From the NCBI GenBank assembly GCA_947044405.1, contig CAMRHE010000018.1:868001-932000 (forward strand): DNA of 64,000 nt. The letters are read 5' to 3'. The notes under the pieces are model-generated. The model saw only the letters and a list, made by a program, of their open reading frames with translations. It made no database searches and was not told the origin of the DNA. Source of the stretch: Leptodactylus fallax. Its lineage: Eukaryota; Chordata; Amphibia; Anura; Leptodactylidae. The translations under genes were made by a program, and so were the position numbers. Below are positions 47,736-57,784 of this stretch, piece by piece; position 1 is the stretch's first letter; every line of letters begins with the position of its first letter.

Positions 47736-48534
47736 TTCTGACCTGTGTGTGACAGGTGGAGGAGGTCTCTTGTGACCTCCCTATAGTTAAGGGGTTTTTT
47801 CTTACCTTGAGGTGGTCGTTTCCTTCTGTTGCCGGCCTGCGTTCGTTCTTCTCAGCGCTTCTGTCGGTAATTCTTCGGCCGGCGGTAGGCTTCGGCCTAC
47901 CCGGAGGTGACGTCGGACTTTGCGACGGCCGGAACCCTTCTCTGTGTCCGGGTTCCCGTGCGGGTGGATTTCGCCGGACTCCTTCGCGCCTACTTCCGGT
48001 TCTCGGAAAAAGTGCGGTAAGTTTGGAAATTTAAAATTTAAAGGCAAAATATAGAATTGATTTTTGCTGCTTGTTGTTTGAGCCTCTGACTTAGGCTTTT
48101 GCTCCTCTATGTTTCATTATGGCATTTGACCCGTTTTGGTGCTATAAATCTCAGGAGGGTAAGTAATATTTATTCATTCTTGTTCATATATTATATGAAT
48201 TGTCGATTCATATCGCTGACCTTGCTCTGCGTGATTTCCTATGAATTTTTTCATTGTGGATTAGTTTTGTGTTTGGCTCCGCCTCCACTTATGGTTGCCT
48301 TTAAAATGTCCCATAGTCCATTTGGGTTGGGCTGTGATTTTCTGGCTCTCCTATTGCTAAGGAGTAGAAATTCTCCTCTGTGATTCAGAGATTACCCTAT
48401 TTGACTATTGCGTGTGCTGTTGCTACATTTTTTGCGACGACCGACCTCCTTAAGGTACCCCTCTCTTTCTGGTTCTGGTTGCGGTTTGTAATATTGGTAT
48501 TGTTATTGTCTGTGACTTTTTGTGGTCTTTTTAG
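47736..48534 (+). other. DIRS 5' leader
   Basis: Sequence between the left repeat and the ORF1 ATG. No conserved protein; short frames here are not supported. Confidence 0.6.
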
Positions 48535-49767
48535 ATGTCTTCTTCTGCTTCCGGCTCTGGTGATGGAGATTTTAGGAGGAAGAAATCCTCCAAGCGTAAA
48601 CATTTAAGCTGTTTAGATTGTAAGAGTCCCTTGCCTGACGGCTATGAATTCACCCGCTGTCGCCAGTGTCGTGGCCCCCCTTCTGAGGAGCCATCCATAC
48701 GTGAGGTTGTGACATGGGTGAAAGAATACATGGAGGACTCTCTCAAGGAGATCCGAAATTCTATCTCCCAGATCGCCAAGAGACCACGTCTTGAAAAACA
48801 TCCTCTCTTGCGGGTCTCGGACGAAGATTTTCAGGTTGTGGATGAAACTTTGTCTTCTGATGACTCCGCTGAAGATACCAGCAGACCTCTCTTCCCACTT
48901 GAGAAAGTCAATACGAATATATATATAATGAAGTCCAACCGATCTAAAGACCGTGATGTTGATGGGGAAGCCTCCACGTCCACCTATAGAGGGCCTAGGG
49001 TATTCCAAGTGGACGAGACATTAAGAAAGTTAATGTCTTCAGAGAAACCCTTTATAACTACTGGTAGGTTTAAGGCCTTGTTCCCCATCGCAGAGTCTCA
49101 ACTGGATCAGTGGGGTCCTCCCCCTAAGGTGGATATAGCGGTAGCCAAGCTATCTCGCCGCACTCTAGTACCATCTGAGGATGGAGCAAATCTGTAGGAT
49201 CCTATGGACAGACGCATGGAGAGTACTCTCAAGAAGGCCTACTCAGCGGCCTCTGCTCAGACCTCTGTCGCTGTTGCGTCATGTGAAGTTTCAGCCAAAC
49301 TACGGGCTGATTTGCTCCAGCTTGAGAGGGACATCGATTCTGGTGTCTCCAGAGACGAGTTACTTTCCTTCTTAACTTCGACTTCTTTGGCGGCAGAATT
49401 CCTAGCTGAGGCCTCCCATTATCAATTAAGGCTGGTGTCAAAGTCCTTGGCGCTTTCCACGGCGGCGAGGAGACCCTTATGGTTAAAACCTTGGAGAGCT
49501 GATTTTATCTCCAAGTATAACCTTTGTGCCTTTCCATTTGAGCCAGGAAGAGTCTTTGGCAGTAGCCTGGATGAAATTTTAGAAGGCTTGGCTGATAAAA
49601 AAGGTAAGACTTTGCCTCAGTCTTTTAGGGGCAGATTTGGCCCTGGCCGCAGCAGAGGTTTTTCACCTCGACGTGGTCAGCAGTCCCGAAGGGGCTCTAG
49701 GTATTATTCTAGAGGCTCTGGACGGAGATTTCCTAAAACCGAAGATAGAAGGAAGCCCAGTTTCTGA
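48535..49767 (+). pseudogene. DIRS ORF1 (Gag-like) with one in-frame amber stop
   Basis: 411 codons in one frame from MSSSASGSGDGDF. A basic N-terminus is followed by a CX2C-x12-CX2C zinc-ribbon-like motif (residues 26-45), an acidic middle (DEDFQVVDETLSSDDSAED) and a helical C-terminal domain. It ends in a Gly/Arg-rich tail (FRGRFGPGRSRGF ... RRGSRYY) likely to bind nucleic acid. A TAG at 49195-49197 (codon 221) is the only interruption; reading continues in frame with DPMDRRMESTL. The tail overlaps the first part of the RT frame. Confidence 0.85.
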
Positions 49768-51704
49768 CATGAGAAGCTGTCTTCCTGTGGCCGAAATTCC
49801 TGTCGGGGGTCGTCTCTCCCTTTTTCTCAGCGCTTGGCGGAAAAAAATTCAGGACCCTTGGGTCTTACAGTTAATTCAGCGAGGTTATGCAATCGAATTT
49901 CTCTGTCCTCCCCGAGATCGGTTCGTCTTAACTCGCCGTCTTCCCTCGTCTCAGCAAGGTATTTTGGAACGCTCCATTCAAGAGTATATCCGCAAAGGAG
50001 CTCTAGAAGAAGTTCCTTCTCTAGAAGAAGGTTTGGGGGTTTATTCCCCCGTTTTTCTAGTACCAAAGCCAGCAGGCAGATGGAGGATGATTATAGATCT
50101 GAGGTATCTAAACCGTTTCATCAGAAAAAAATGGTTCCGCATGGAAACCATAAGCTCAGTTTCTTCTTTTCTTCTCCAGGACGACGTTTTTGTCACCCTA
50201 GATCTGAAGGACGCTTATTTGCACGTGCCAATTTACCCTCCGCACAGGAAGTTCCTAAGGATTGCGGTTATAGTTTCCGGCCACAGGAAGCATTATCAGT
50301 TCTCGGCCCTCCCTTTCGGGATCTCCTCGGCTCCCCACACCTTTACCAAGGTGGTAGCTCCCATGGTAGCCGCCCTCAGGCTTCAGGGACTCTTTGTGGT
50401 CCCTTATCTAGACGACTGGCTGATAAAAGCCCAGTCAGTGTCTGTTCTGCTCCAGCATTTACAGATTGCCATATCCCTGCTTCAAAGCCTGGGATGGCTC
50501 ATAAATTGGGAGAAGTCAGAAATCGTCCCCTCAACCAAAAGGAAGTTTCTTGGTTACTTCCTAGATTCAGAATGGCTGGAAATCTCCTTGGCGACTGCAA
50601 GGAAAGAGAAATTAATTAAAGCGGTTTGGCAACTTTTCAGGAGGCCGAGAGCGTCCATCAGAACTTTGATGAAAATCCTAGGTCTGATGTCATCTTCCAT
50701 CATGGCGGTTCCTTGGGCCTTATGGCATCTACGTCCTCTTCAGATGGAAATCCTAGGAATTTGGGATCGCTCTCTGCCCGGTCTCAACAGGAGGATTCGA
50801 CTCTCCCCCAGGACCCGTCTTTCTCTCAGATGGTGGTTGCACCTCAAGGACGGAAGGGTCCACGGTCCAACCTAGTTGGACCCTGTTGACTACAGATGCA
50901 TCCCTTACGGGATGGGGAGCCCATTTGGACGGAAACTCCATAAAGGGAGTCTGGAGCGCTCCAGAAGGAAGGACGTCGTCCAACTGGAAGGAGCTCAGAG
51001 CTGTGTACCGTGCCTTACTCCATTTCTCTCCTCTTCTCAAGGGAAGAGCAGTCAAGATTCGCTCGGACAACATGACGACGGTATTATATGTGAACAGACA
51101 GGGAGGCACCAGATCATCATCCCTCCTCAGGCAGGCAGATCTGATTTTTTCCTGGGCAGAGAAAAATCTGACCCATCTGTCCGCGGTTCACATCAAGGGC
51201 TCCCTGAACTCAGTAGCGGATCGGTTGAGTCGGGGTCGTGCCGTATCAGGAGAATGGTCACTCAATCCAGAAGTGTTTCATCAGATTACCCTGAAATATG
51301 GTCTACCGGAGATAGACCTCATGGCAACCCGACTCAATGCCAAGGTGGAGACGTTCTGTTCCCTGTACCAGGAGGACAATCCCTTGGCAGTGGATGCCCT
51401 GTCCATCCCTTGGAGGTCCAGGCTGTCATACATTTTCCCTCCAATTCCTATGATACCAAGAGTATTGATGAAAATAAGACAGGACCAAGCCTCTGTAATA
51501 GCCATCATTCCATTCTGGCCAAAAAGAGCTTGGTTTTCCCAGCTCATGGTGATGAGTCGAGGGATATATTGGAGGCTTCCCCCCACCCAGAACCTGGTTT
51601 CCCAAGGATCACTGAAGTGCCAGGATCTGAGGAGATTCAACCTGACAGCCTGGAGGTTGACCAGTCCCTACGAATGTATAGAGGACTGTCAGACGCCGTC
51701 CTGA
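49637..51704 (+). pseudogene. DIRS ORF2: RT, RNase H and methyltransferase-like domain, one frameshift
   Basis: 49637-50875 (frame 1 of 2): RT with YSPVFLVPKPAGRWRMIIDL, FVTLDLKDAYLHVP (motif A Asp), FGISSAPHTFTK and PYLDDWLI (catalytic YLDD). A frameshift near 50865-50885 moves to the second frame, where RNase H reads TTDASLTGWGAHL, NWKELRAVYRAL, IRSDNMTTVLYV and NSVADRLSR, giving all four acidic residues. After this, EIDLMATRLNAK, FPPIPMIPRVLMKI and PFWPKRAWFSQL fit the DAM-like methyltransferase region known from DIRS elements. The true start of ORF2 is uncertain. Confidence 0.88.
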
Positions 51705-52698
51705 AGACGCTTTCCTGTGCTAGAGCTGAATCCACCAAAGGGAATTACCAGAGGACGGCTAAGATTTTTTTGGAGTGGTGCTCCAAAAGAGGCGTTGATA
51801 TTTCTAATCCTTTGACTTCTGATGTTTTGGATTTTCTTCAGGATGGCTTGGACAGGGGCCTTGCCCCTGCTACTTTAAAGGTACAGGTATCGGCTTTATC
51901 CGCCCACTTAAACAGACGGTTGTCCCAGGATTCCCTGGTTGCAAGATTCCTTAAAGGAGTGGCGAGGCTGAAACCTGCGGTTTCTTCTCCTATTCCCCAA
52001 TGGGACCTTGCGACGGTCCTTTCAGGCCTTTGTGGTCCTCCTTTTGAACCTCTGGAAGCTACGGAGCTAAAATTTTTAGCCTTTAAAACTACTTTTTTGT
52101 TAGCCATCACATCTGCCAAAAGGGTAGGAGAGCTACAGGCGCTCTCCTCCAAAGAACCTTATATTGTATTTTTTTCGGATAGGGTCCACCTTAGGTTTTT
52201 GCCTGGCTTTATCCTTAAGGTTCCTTCATGTAATAACTATAATCAATTGATTTCTTTGCCTGTTTTCCTTCCGGATCCATCTTCAGAAGAGGAGTTAAAA
52301 CTTCATACTTTGAATGTGGTGAGGTGTCTGCGAATTTACTTATCGCGGACACAATCTTTCAGGAGAGCTGAAAATCTCCTAATCAATATGTATGGTAAAG
52401 ACAGAGGTCTTAAAGCTCCCAGACCCTGCTTGTCCAGATGGATTAAGGAGGCAATCAAAATTTCTTTCATTGCTCAAGGGTTGCTTCCTCCAGTTTTTTG
52501 TACAGCCATTCGACCAGGGCTGTGTCGACTTCTTGGGCTGAGAATCGCTCGCTTCCACTGGATCAAATTTGTGCGGCTGCTTCTTGGTCATCCCAGCTGA
52601 CTTTCGTCAAACACTATCGTTTGGATGTCCGCAGTTCCGAGGCGACTGCCTTTGGCCAGACAGTTCTTGAGGTTGTAAGGCGAGGAAACCCTCCCTAG
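51640..52698 (+). pseudogene. DIRS tyrosine recombinase, split over two frames
   Basis: About 51670-52495 carries the SAM-like core-binding part (LKTLSCARAESTKGNYQRTA, FLEWCSKRGVDIS). The first catalytic Arg follows in LAITSAKRVGELQAL. The frame then shifts near 52500. The second frame (to 52698) has HSTRAVSTSWAE (HxxR box) and FVKHYRLDV with the nucleophilic Tyr. In DIRS elements this enzyme is thought to integrate a circular DNA copy, which explains the absence of target duplications. The junction with ORF2 near 51670 may be a natural overlap or a lesion. Confidence 0.85.
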
Positions 52699-52706
52699 GG
52701 GAATTA

Positions 52707-52803
52707 CTTGCTATATCCCCATATTGTGCTGCTGTAGGACGTAAGGGAATCATTGATTATATTGTTAATCTGTTTTCCCTTAGTCCTAACAGCAGCACAA
52801 GGC
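52707..52803 (+). repeat. DIRS internal complementary region
   Basis: ccccatattgtgctgctgta ... ggacgtaagggaa is the complement of the element's left end. It is followed by gattatattgttaatctg ... cttagtcctaacagcagcac, the complement of its right end. The two parts meet at a short overlap, as expected for the template that links the termini during DIRS circle formation. Confidence 0.88.
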
Positions 52804-52842
52804 TTCCCTCCCTAAAATCTTGTTTCTTTTACTTTATAATTT

Positions 52843-52976
52843 ACACAGGTGAGGGAGGTCTCTCGTGCCCTCTTATAGGGCAGGTTAGTAAGCACATTTT
52901 TGTGCTAATTAAAAGTTCCACCTGTCCTAAACAACACACAGGGGGAGAAATACCCCATATTGTGCTGCTGTTAGGA
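52843..52976 (-). repeat. DIRS right inverted terminal repeat
   Basis: acaggtgagggaggtctctc through taccccatattgtgctgctg. Partner of 47602-47735. Confidence 0.93.
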
Positions 52977-53007
52977 CTAAGGGAAAACAGATTAACAATA
53001 TAATCAA

Positions 53008-53925
53008 CTATTGAGATCCGCCTCTGTTGATACATTTCAATCTTCTAAACTGTCCATATGGGACTGCTGTCTTTACATGTATTGGCTGAAAACTCCCATA
53101 ATAGACTAATATTAAGTCCAATATTATCCATTAAGTCCAATATTTGAAGCCGTGGACTTTCTAAATACTTTTGTCTCCAAACCTTTTTGTGTTTTTTCAA
53201 CCAATACATCTAGAAATTCTAATACTTCATCACTAATTTTCTATGTGAACTTCATATTCATGGTGTTTGTCTCGTTTAAATACTTGACAAACTCCTCGAA
53301 TTTATTTCTTGTTCCCGACCATAAAATAAATGTCGTCCACATAGCGCAAATAGTTGTGAATATTCTGAGCAAAATTGTTGCACAGCGAGTAAATATAGCT
53401 TTCCTCAAAAAATGCTAAGAAAATATTCGCATAGGTGCATGCGACAGGTGTACCCTTCATGGTCCCATCCACTTGGATATACCATTGATCATCAAACATA
53501 AAAGCGTTATTATTTGTTAAAATCTAATGCAAAGCCCTACAGACAAAATCGACCATATCTATGCTCTTTCCTGCTGGGGTCAAGACTTTTCTGACATCCT
53601 CCACATCACAGTCTCTAGGGATTCTGGTGTAGAGGCTCTCAATGCCTATGGAGGCCAATTAAGGCCCTCCCACCCATGGGACCTCACTCGATATGCGCAA
53701 AAAGTCATTTGTACCCTTTGCATAGGATGGAATCATCGGAAGTGCAGGTCTCAATAGCCAATCTATATATTGGGACAATGGCTCTAATACTGAGCCTTTA
53801 CCTGCCACTATCTGCCGTCCAGGTGGAAGTTTCATAGTTTTGTGCACCTTTTGGAAAAAATACCACCCCGGCTTATATCAGGAACCAAAAACGGGGCTGT
53901 TAATAACTCCCCTCTTAAATGGCTA
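53008..53925 (-). pseudogene. Penelope reverse transcriptase
   Basis: Minus strand. FFQKVHKTMKLPPGRQIVAG and SVLEPLSQYIDWLLRPALP (53850-53740) are the family's fingers motifs. ASIGIESLYTRIP near 53655-53620 is motif A, where family members have Asp and this copy has Gly. WYIQVDGTMKGTPVACTYAN follows at 53480-53420 and LRYVDDIYFMVGN at 53345-53305 (intact YVDD). DEVLEFLDVLVEKTQKG and the start of the linker (AVPYGQFRRLK) reach the DIRS joint. Frameshifts and stops are scattered; one 65-codon piece is clean. Confidence 0.85.
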
Positions 53926-53937
53926 TATATATATATA

Positions 53938-55366
53938 CAGTACAGACCAAAAGTTTGGACACACCTTCTCATTCTAAGAGTTTTCTGTATTTTCATGACT
54001 ATAAAAATTGTAGATTCACACTGAAGGCATCAAAACTATGAATTAACACGTGGAATTATATACTTAACAAAAAAGTGTGAAACAACTGAAAATATGTCTT
54101 ATATTCTAGGTTCTTCAAAGTAGCCACCTTTTATTTTGATTACTGCTTTGCACACTCTTGGCATTCTCTTGATGAGCTTCAAGAGGTAGTCACCTGAAAT
54201 GGTTTTCACTTCACAGGTGTGCCCTGTCAGGTTTAATAAGTGTTAGAATTTGTATTATGGCAAGAAAAAAGCAGCTAAGTAACGAAAAACGAGTGGCCAT
54301 CATTACTTTAAGAAATGAAGGTCAATCAGTCTGAAAAATTGGGAAAAATTTGAAAGTGTCCCCAAGTGTAGTGGCCAAAACCATCAAGCACTACAAAGAA
54401 ACTGGCTCACATGAGGACCGCCCCAGGAAAGGAAGACCAAGAGTCACCTCTGCTGCGGAGGATAAGTTCATCCGAGTCACCAGCCTCAGAAATCGCAGGT
54501 TAACAGCAGCTCAGATTGGAGACCAGGTCAATGCCACACAGAGTTCTAGAAGCAGACACATCTCTACAACAACTGTTAAGAGGAGACTGTGTGCAGCAGG
54601 CCTTCATGGTAAAATAGCTGCTAGGAAACCACTGCTAAGGACAGGCAACAAGCAGAAGAGACTTGTTTGGGCTAAAGAACACAACGAATGGACTCTACAT
54701 GCCTGGTTCCCACCGTGAAGCATGGAGGAGGAGGTGTGATGGTGTGGGGGTGCTTTGCTGGTGACACTGTTGGGAATTTATTCAAAATTGAAGGAATACT
54801 GAACCAGCATGGTTACCACAGCATCTTGCAGCGGCATGCTATTCCATCCGGTTTGTGTTTAGTTGGACCATCATTTATTTTTCAACAGGACAATGACCCC
54901 AAACACACCTCCAGACTGTGTAAGGGCTATTTGACAAAGAAGGAGAGTGGTGGGGTGCTACGCCAGATGACCTGGCCTCCATAGTCACCAGACCTGAACC
55001 CAATCGAGAAGGTTTGGGGTGAGCTGGACCACAGAGTGAAGGCAAAAGGGCCAACAAGTGCTAAGCATCTCTGAGAACTCCTTCAAGACTGTTGGAAGAC
55101 CATTTCAGGTGACTACCTCTTGAAGCTCATCAAGAGAATGCCAAGAGTGTGCAAAGCAGTAATCAAAGCCAAAGGTAGCTACTTTGAAGAACCTAGAATA
55201 TAAGACATATTTTCAGTTGTTTCACACTTTTTTGTTAAGTATATAATTCTACATGTGTTAATTCATAGTTTTGATGCCTTCAGTGTGAATCTACAATTTT
55301 TATAGTCATGAAAATACAGAAAACTCTTGGAATGAGAAGGTGTGTCCAAACTTTTGGTCTGTACTG
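53938..55366 (+). mobile_element. Tc1-E: Tc1-like element with ~270-bp TIRs reaching into the gene
   Basis: Ends cagtacagaccaaaagtttg and the inverted copy; target TA on the left, TG (probably a changed TA) on the right. 1,429 bp. The left TIR contains, inverted, the last ~35 codons of the transposase (53938-54210 versus 55095-55366). Inserted in a TA-rich stretch of the Penelope element. Confidence 0.9.
54257..55203 (+). pseudogene. Tc1-E transposase with stops and internal deletion
   Basis: MARKKQLSNEKRVAIITLR opens the HTH domain; TGA at 54332-54334 interrupts. KIGKNLKVSPSVVAKTIKHY, GRPRVTSAAED, TTVKRRLCAAGLHG and QKRLVWAKEHNEWT continue. At 54696 the text jumps to TVKHGGGGVMVWGCFAG. The ~60 residues with the first catalytic Asp (WSDES block) are deleted, and the frame shifts. 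[13 protein letters not shown] and [11 protein letters not shown] retain the other two acidic residues; TAG at 54982-54984 precedes the last. Dead. Confidence 0.87.
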
Positions 55367-55389
55367 TGTATATATATATATCCTGTATA

Positions 55390-55766
55390 CAGGTGCATCT
55401 CAATAAATTAGAATATCTTTGAAATGTTTATTTCTTTAAATAGTTAGATTAAAAAAGTGACCTCCTATATTTTCTAGATTCTTTACACACAGAGTGTTCT
55501 ATTTCAAGTGTTTTATTTCTGTAAATGTTGATTATGGATTACAGGTAATGAAAACCAAAATCTAAGAAAATCTGAATATTGTAAAAAAGTTCAGTATTGT
55601 AAATTCAGTGTGTCACCTGCCAAGGTTTCCTAAGCCTTTAAATGGTCCCTCCGTCTGGTTCAGTAGGACACACAATCATGGATGACTGCTGATTATGAAT
55701 TGAATTATTGAATCACTGAAATGAATGAACGTTTCAAAAATATTCTAATTTATTGAGATGCACCTG
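55390..55766. repeat. Tc1-type MITE, copy 2
   Basis: TA duplications (55388-55389, 55767-55768). Ends caggtgcatctcaataaatt in both orientations. Inverted relative to 46128-46495. Confidence 0.92.
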
Positions 55767-55768
55767 TA

Positions 55769-57040
55769 TATGTGGAGAAGTTAGACTAGGGTGGGTACCA
55801 TATATTTAGTGGTCTCCCTATGCCCTATTATTTTGTCTCTTAAAACCCCCACTCTCCAATCGAACCTCTGGCCTATAAAATGGGATGAATAAATTAGGCT
55901 AATGATTACTCCAGAATATATGAGAGTTGCAAACACATCACAGGGGGAATGGGGACTGACCTCTAGTTCCTCAATAGGACAGCAGGAATTATCACTGCAT
56001 AACTACTTGCAGGATATGTCAGCTGGTTCACCAACTGGAGTCACTTCTCTCATTCACCCACTGCAAAAATATATAGCAGCAGCCATACCCAAATATCACC
56101 TCCAGGGTATAGCCTAGAAAAATAGCAGAATGAGCTCACTCAAAATATTGCCTTTCTAATAAAATAGCCTATATATGATAGCCTGCCTAAAACTAACTGC
56201 TCAGGGGGTATATACAGCATGGGCTATATTGAAAAAGGCTACTAATTACTAAATGAATGTTGCAGGGGATAGAGGTAGCCACCGTCCTGCTTGGTCACAA
56301 ATGAGTAAGACCGCACCCGCGGCCGCCGCTAGAGCTCATATATAAAACCCAGGCACTGCCCCCCCAGGGCGTGATCAGCAACAGAGGTAGTGAATCTAAG
56401 TCAAGGGGTGTGTCCAGTCCATCCTCCAAACCCGCCCCACTGAGTGATGTCATAGTGACGTCATTGGAGGCAACTGCGTCCTTGTTTCAATGGAGATCTC
56501 CAGGCGGCTAACAAGAGATGCAGGTAAGTATAAACAATATGGGAGTGGTCTGTAAGATGTAGATAGGAGTACAAACACCATGATCATCTTGATATGCCCA
56601 TCCTCTATCTAGGGGTTTAATCAGACCAATATCATGTGATTATAAATGGTCTACATGAACACTGTATTAATCTTAGTAAAATATTCATCTGAGAGCTGCA
56701 GCACTGTATTTGTCTCTCTGATCATATTTGCCTCGGAACCACATTACAGATGATTAATACCAGAGTGACTATAAACAGCAAGCAATTTGCATCAATCTGC
56801 TTAATAAATACAAGCATATTCTCAGTATCACTCCTCAGTAGCAATAAGAAAAGGGAACGTCCAATACATCCAGAATGCGGCTGATTCTTAATAACGGAGT
56901 GACTGTAAACAGCGAACACATTGTATAAATCTGCTTAGTAAATGCGCGTCTGTTCGTAAAGTCACCCCTCAGGTACAGCAACACTGGGAAAAAAAAAAAA
57001 AAACAGATTCAGGAGTCCAAGGAGTCTCAGCTTACATAGT
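55769..57040 (-). other. Probable 5' part of the Penelope element, plus tandem repeat
   Basis: No frame is readable. The stretch 55769-56530 is likely Penelope upstream sequence because the element continues across Tc1-E and the MITE. At 56749-56985 two imperfect ~132-bp direct repeats share gagtgact(a/g)taaacagc, atctgctta(a/g)taaat and tcacccctcag-like blocks. An A run lies at 56991-57003. Confidence 0.45.
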
Positions 57041-57445
57041 CTTTATATGAATGGATTTGCCTCCCATCTACTCTTCCATGCGTATTAGTCTACAAGCAGT
57101 GTTGGACTGGGATGTCTAGGGCCCACCAGTGGAATTGTTTCTAGGGGCCCACCCTCAGGACCCCTGTAGATCACCGGTACCGAGACAGGGCGGCTAAAGA
57201 TAATAACATGTTGGGAGTCACGCTGCTCACCCGCCATACCATGTGCACCACTGCACTACCTAAACCCACTGCTACACCCTGTATGGCAAGTGGACAGCGT
57301 GGCTCCTAGAATTGTTACCATTACCTGTAGCCGCACTGTCCTGGAAAAGCTAATCTGCAGAGGTCGTGGCTGTTGTATCATCGTAGATGTAATATTGATG
57401 GCCTATCCTAAGGACAGACCATTAATATTAGAAATATGGATAAAT
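57041..57445. repeat. Old interspersed repeat with gggcccaccagtgg
   Basis: gttggactgggatgtctagggcccacc (57100-57127) resembles a degenerate hAT-like end. ggcctatcctaaggacagacc (57400-57420) is a small foldback. Boundaries uncertain. Confidence 0.4.
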
Positions 57446-57784
57446 CCTTTAAAGAGGTTGTCCAGGAATTGAAGCAACCCATGTGCCGTGCAGGAAGTGT
57501 AAAATAAATAAATAAAAAAGCATACTCACCTGTCTCTGGCGCTCCAGTGTCCATTCAATCTCGTGCTCCTTGCTGGGAGTCCTGCACCTCATGTGACCAC
57601 TAAGACCAATTAGGTACAGGATTTCCAGAAATGAGGCGCCGCCATGAGACCGAATAGACAGAAGCAGGGGACAACGGGGTGCTGGGGACAGGTGACTATG
57701 CTTTTTTTTTTTTATTTTTATTTTTACACCTCCCTGGCAGCCGCCACAGCGGTCGCTCCAATTTATGGACAACCTCTTTTAAGG
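57446..57784. repeat. MITE with cctttaaagaggttgtcc ends
   Basis: Left cctttaaagaggttgtccagg; right, inverted, ccttaaaagaggttgtccat. 339 bp. Related to the termini at 2816-3457. A further aaggggttgtctgg starts at 57781 and aaaggggttgtccaggg at 57959, so several such elements are packed together up to 58240. Confidence 0.65.

Larger units (their letters stand above)
47589..53007 (+). mobile_element. DIRS-type retrotransposon (tyrosine recombinase)
   Basis: About 5.4 kb with near-identical inverted terminal repeats (47602-47735 and 52843-52976), an internal complementary region (52707-52803), and plus-strand ORFs for Gag, RT-RNase H-methyltransferase-like and tyrosine recombinase. No target duplication, as is usual for DIRS. 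It sits inside the coding region of the Penelope element between RT and endonuclease. Relatively young: few lesions per gene. Confidence 0.92.
44122..57000 (-). mobile_element. Penelope-like element broken by at least five insertions
   Basis: Read on the minus strand, pieces in the expected order are: upstream sequence (55769-~57000), RT (53925-53008), RT-endonuclease linker (continuing at 47588), GIY-YIG endonuclease (to ~46860), 3' UTR (46498-46859, 46084-46127) and a terminal region with gcacagagagtgcgaaacggtcgtttcc (44155-44185). The pieces are separated by Tc1-E (53938-55366), two copies of one MITE, a DIRS element (47589-53007) and a DD37E mariner (44517-46083). The exact 5' end is uncertain. 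Confidence 0.78.

Noticed and set aside
49834..50619. 261-codon ORF overlapping DIRS RT
   Set aside because: Runs in another frame across the conserved RT motifs and has Ser/Arg-rich text typical of an out-of-frame reading.
50876..51640. First part of the 574-codon plus-strand frame
   Set aside because: It is a shadow of the RNase H/methyltransferase frame; only the part from about 51670 encodes the tyrosine recombinase.
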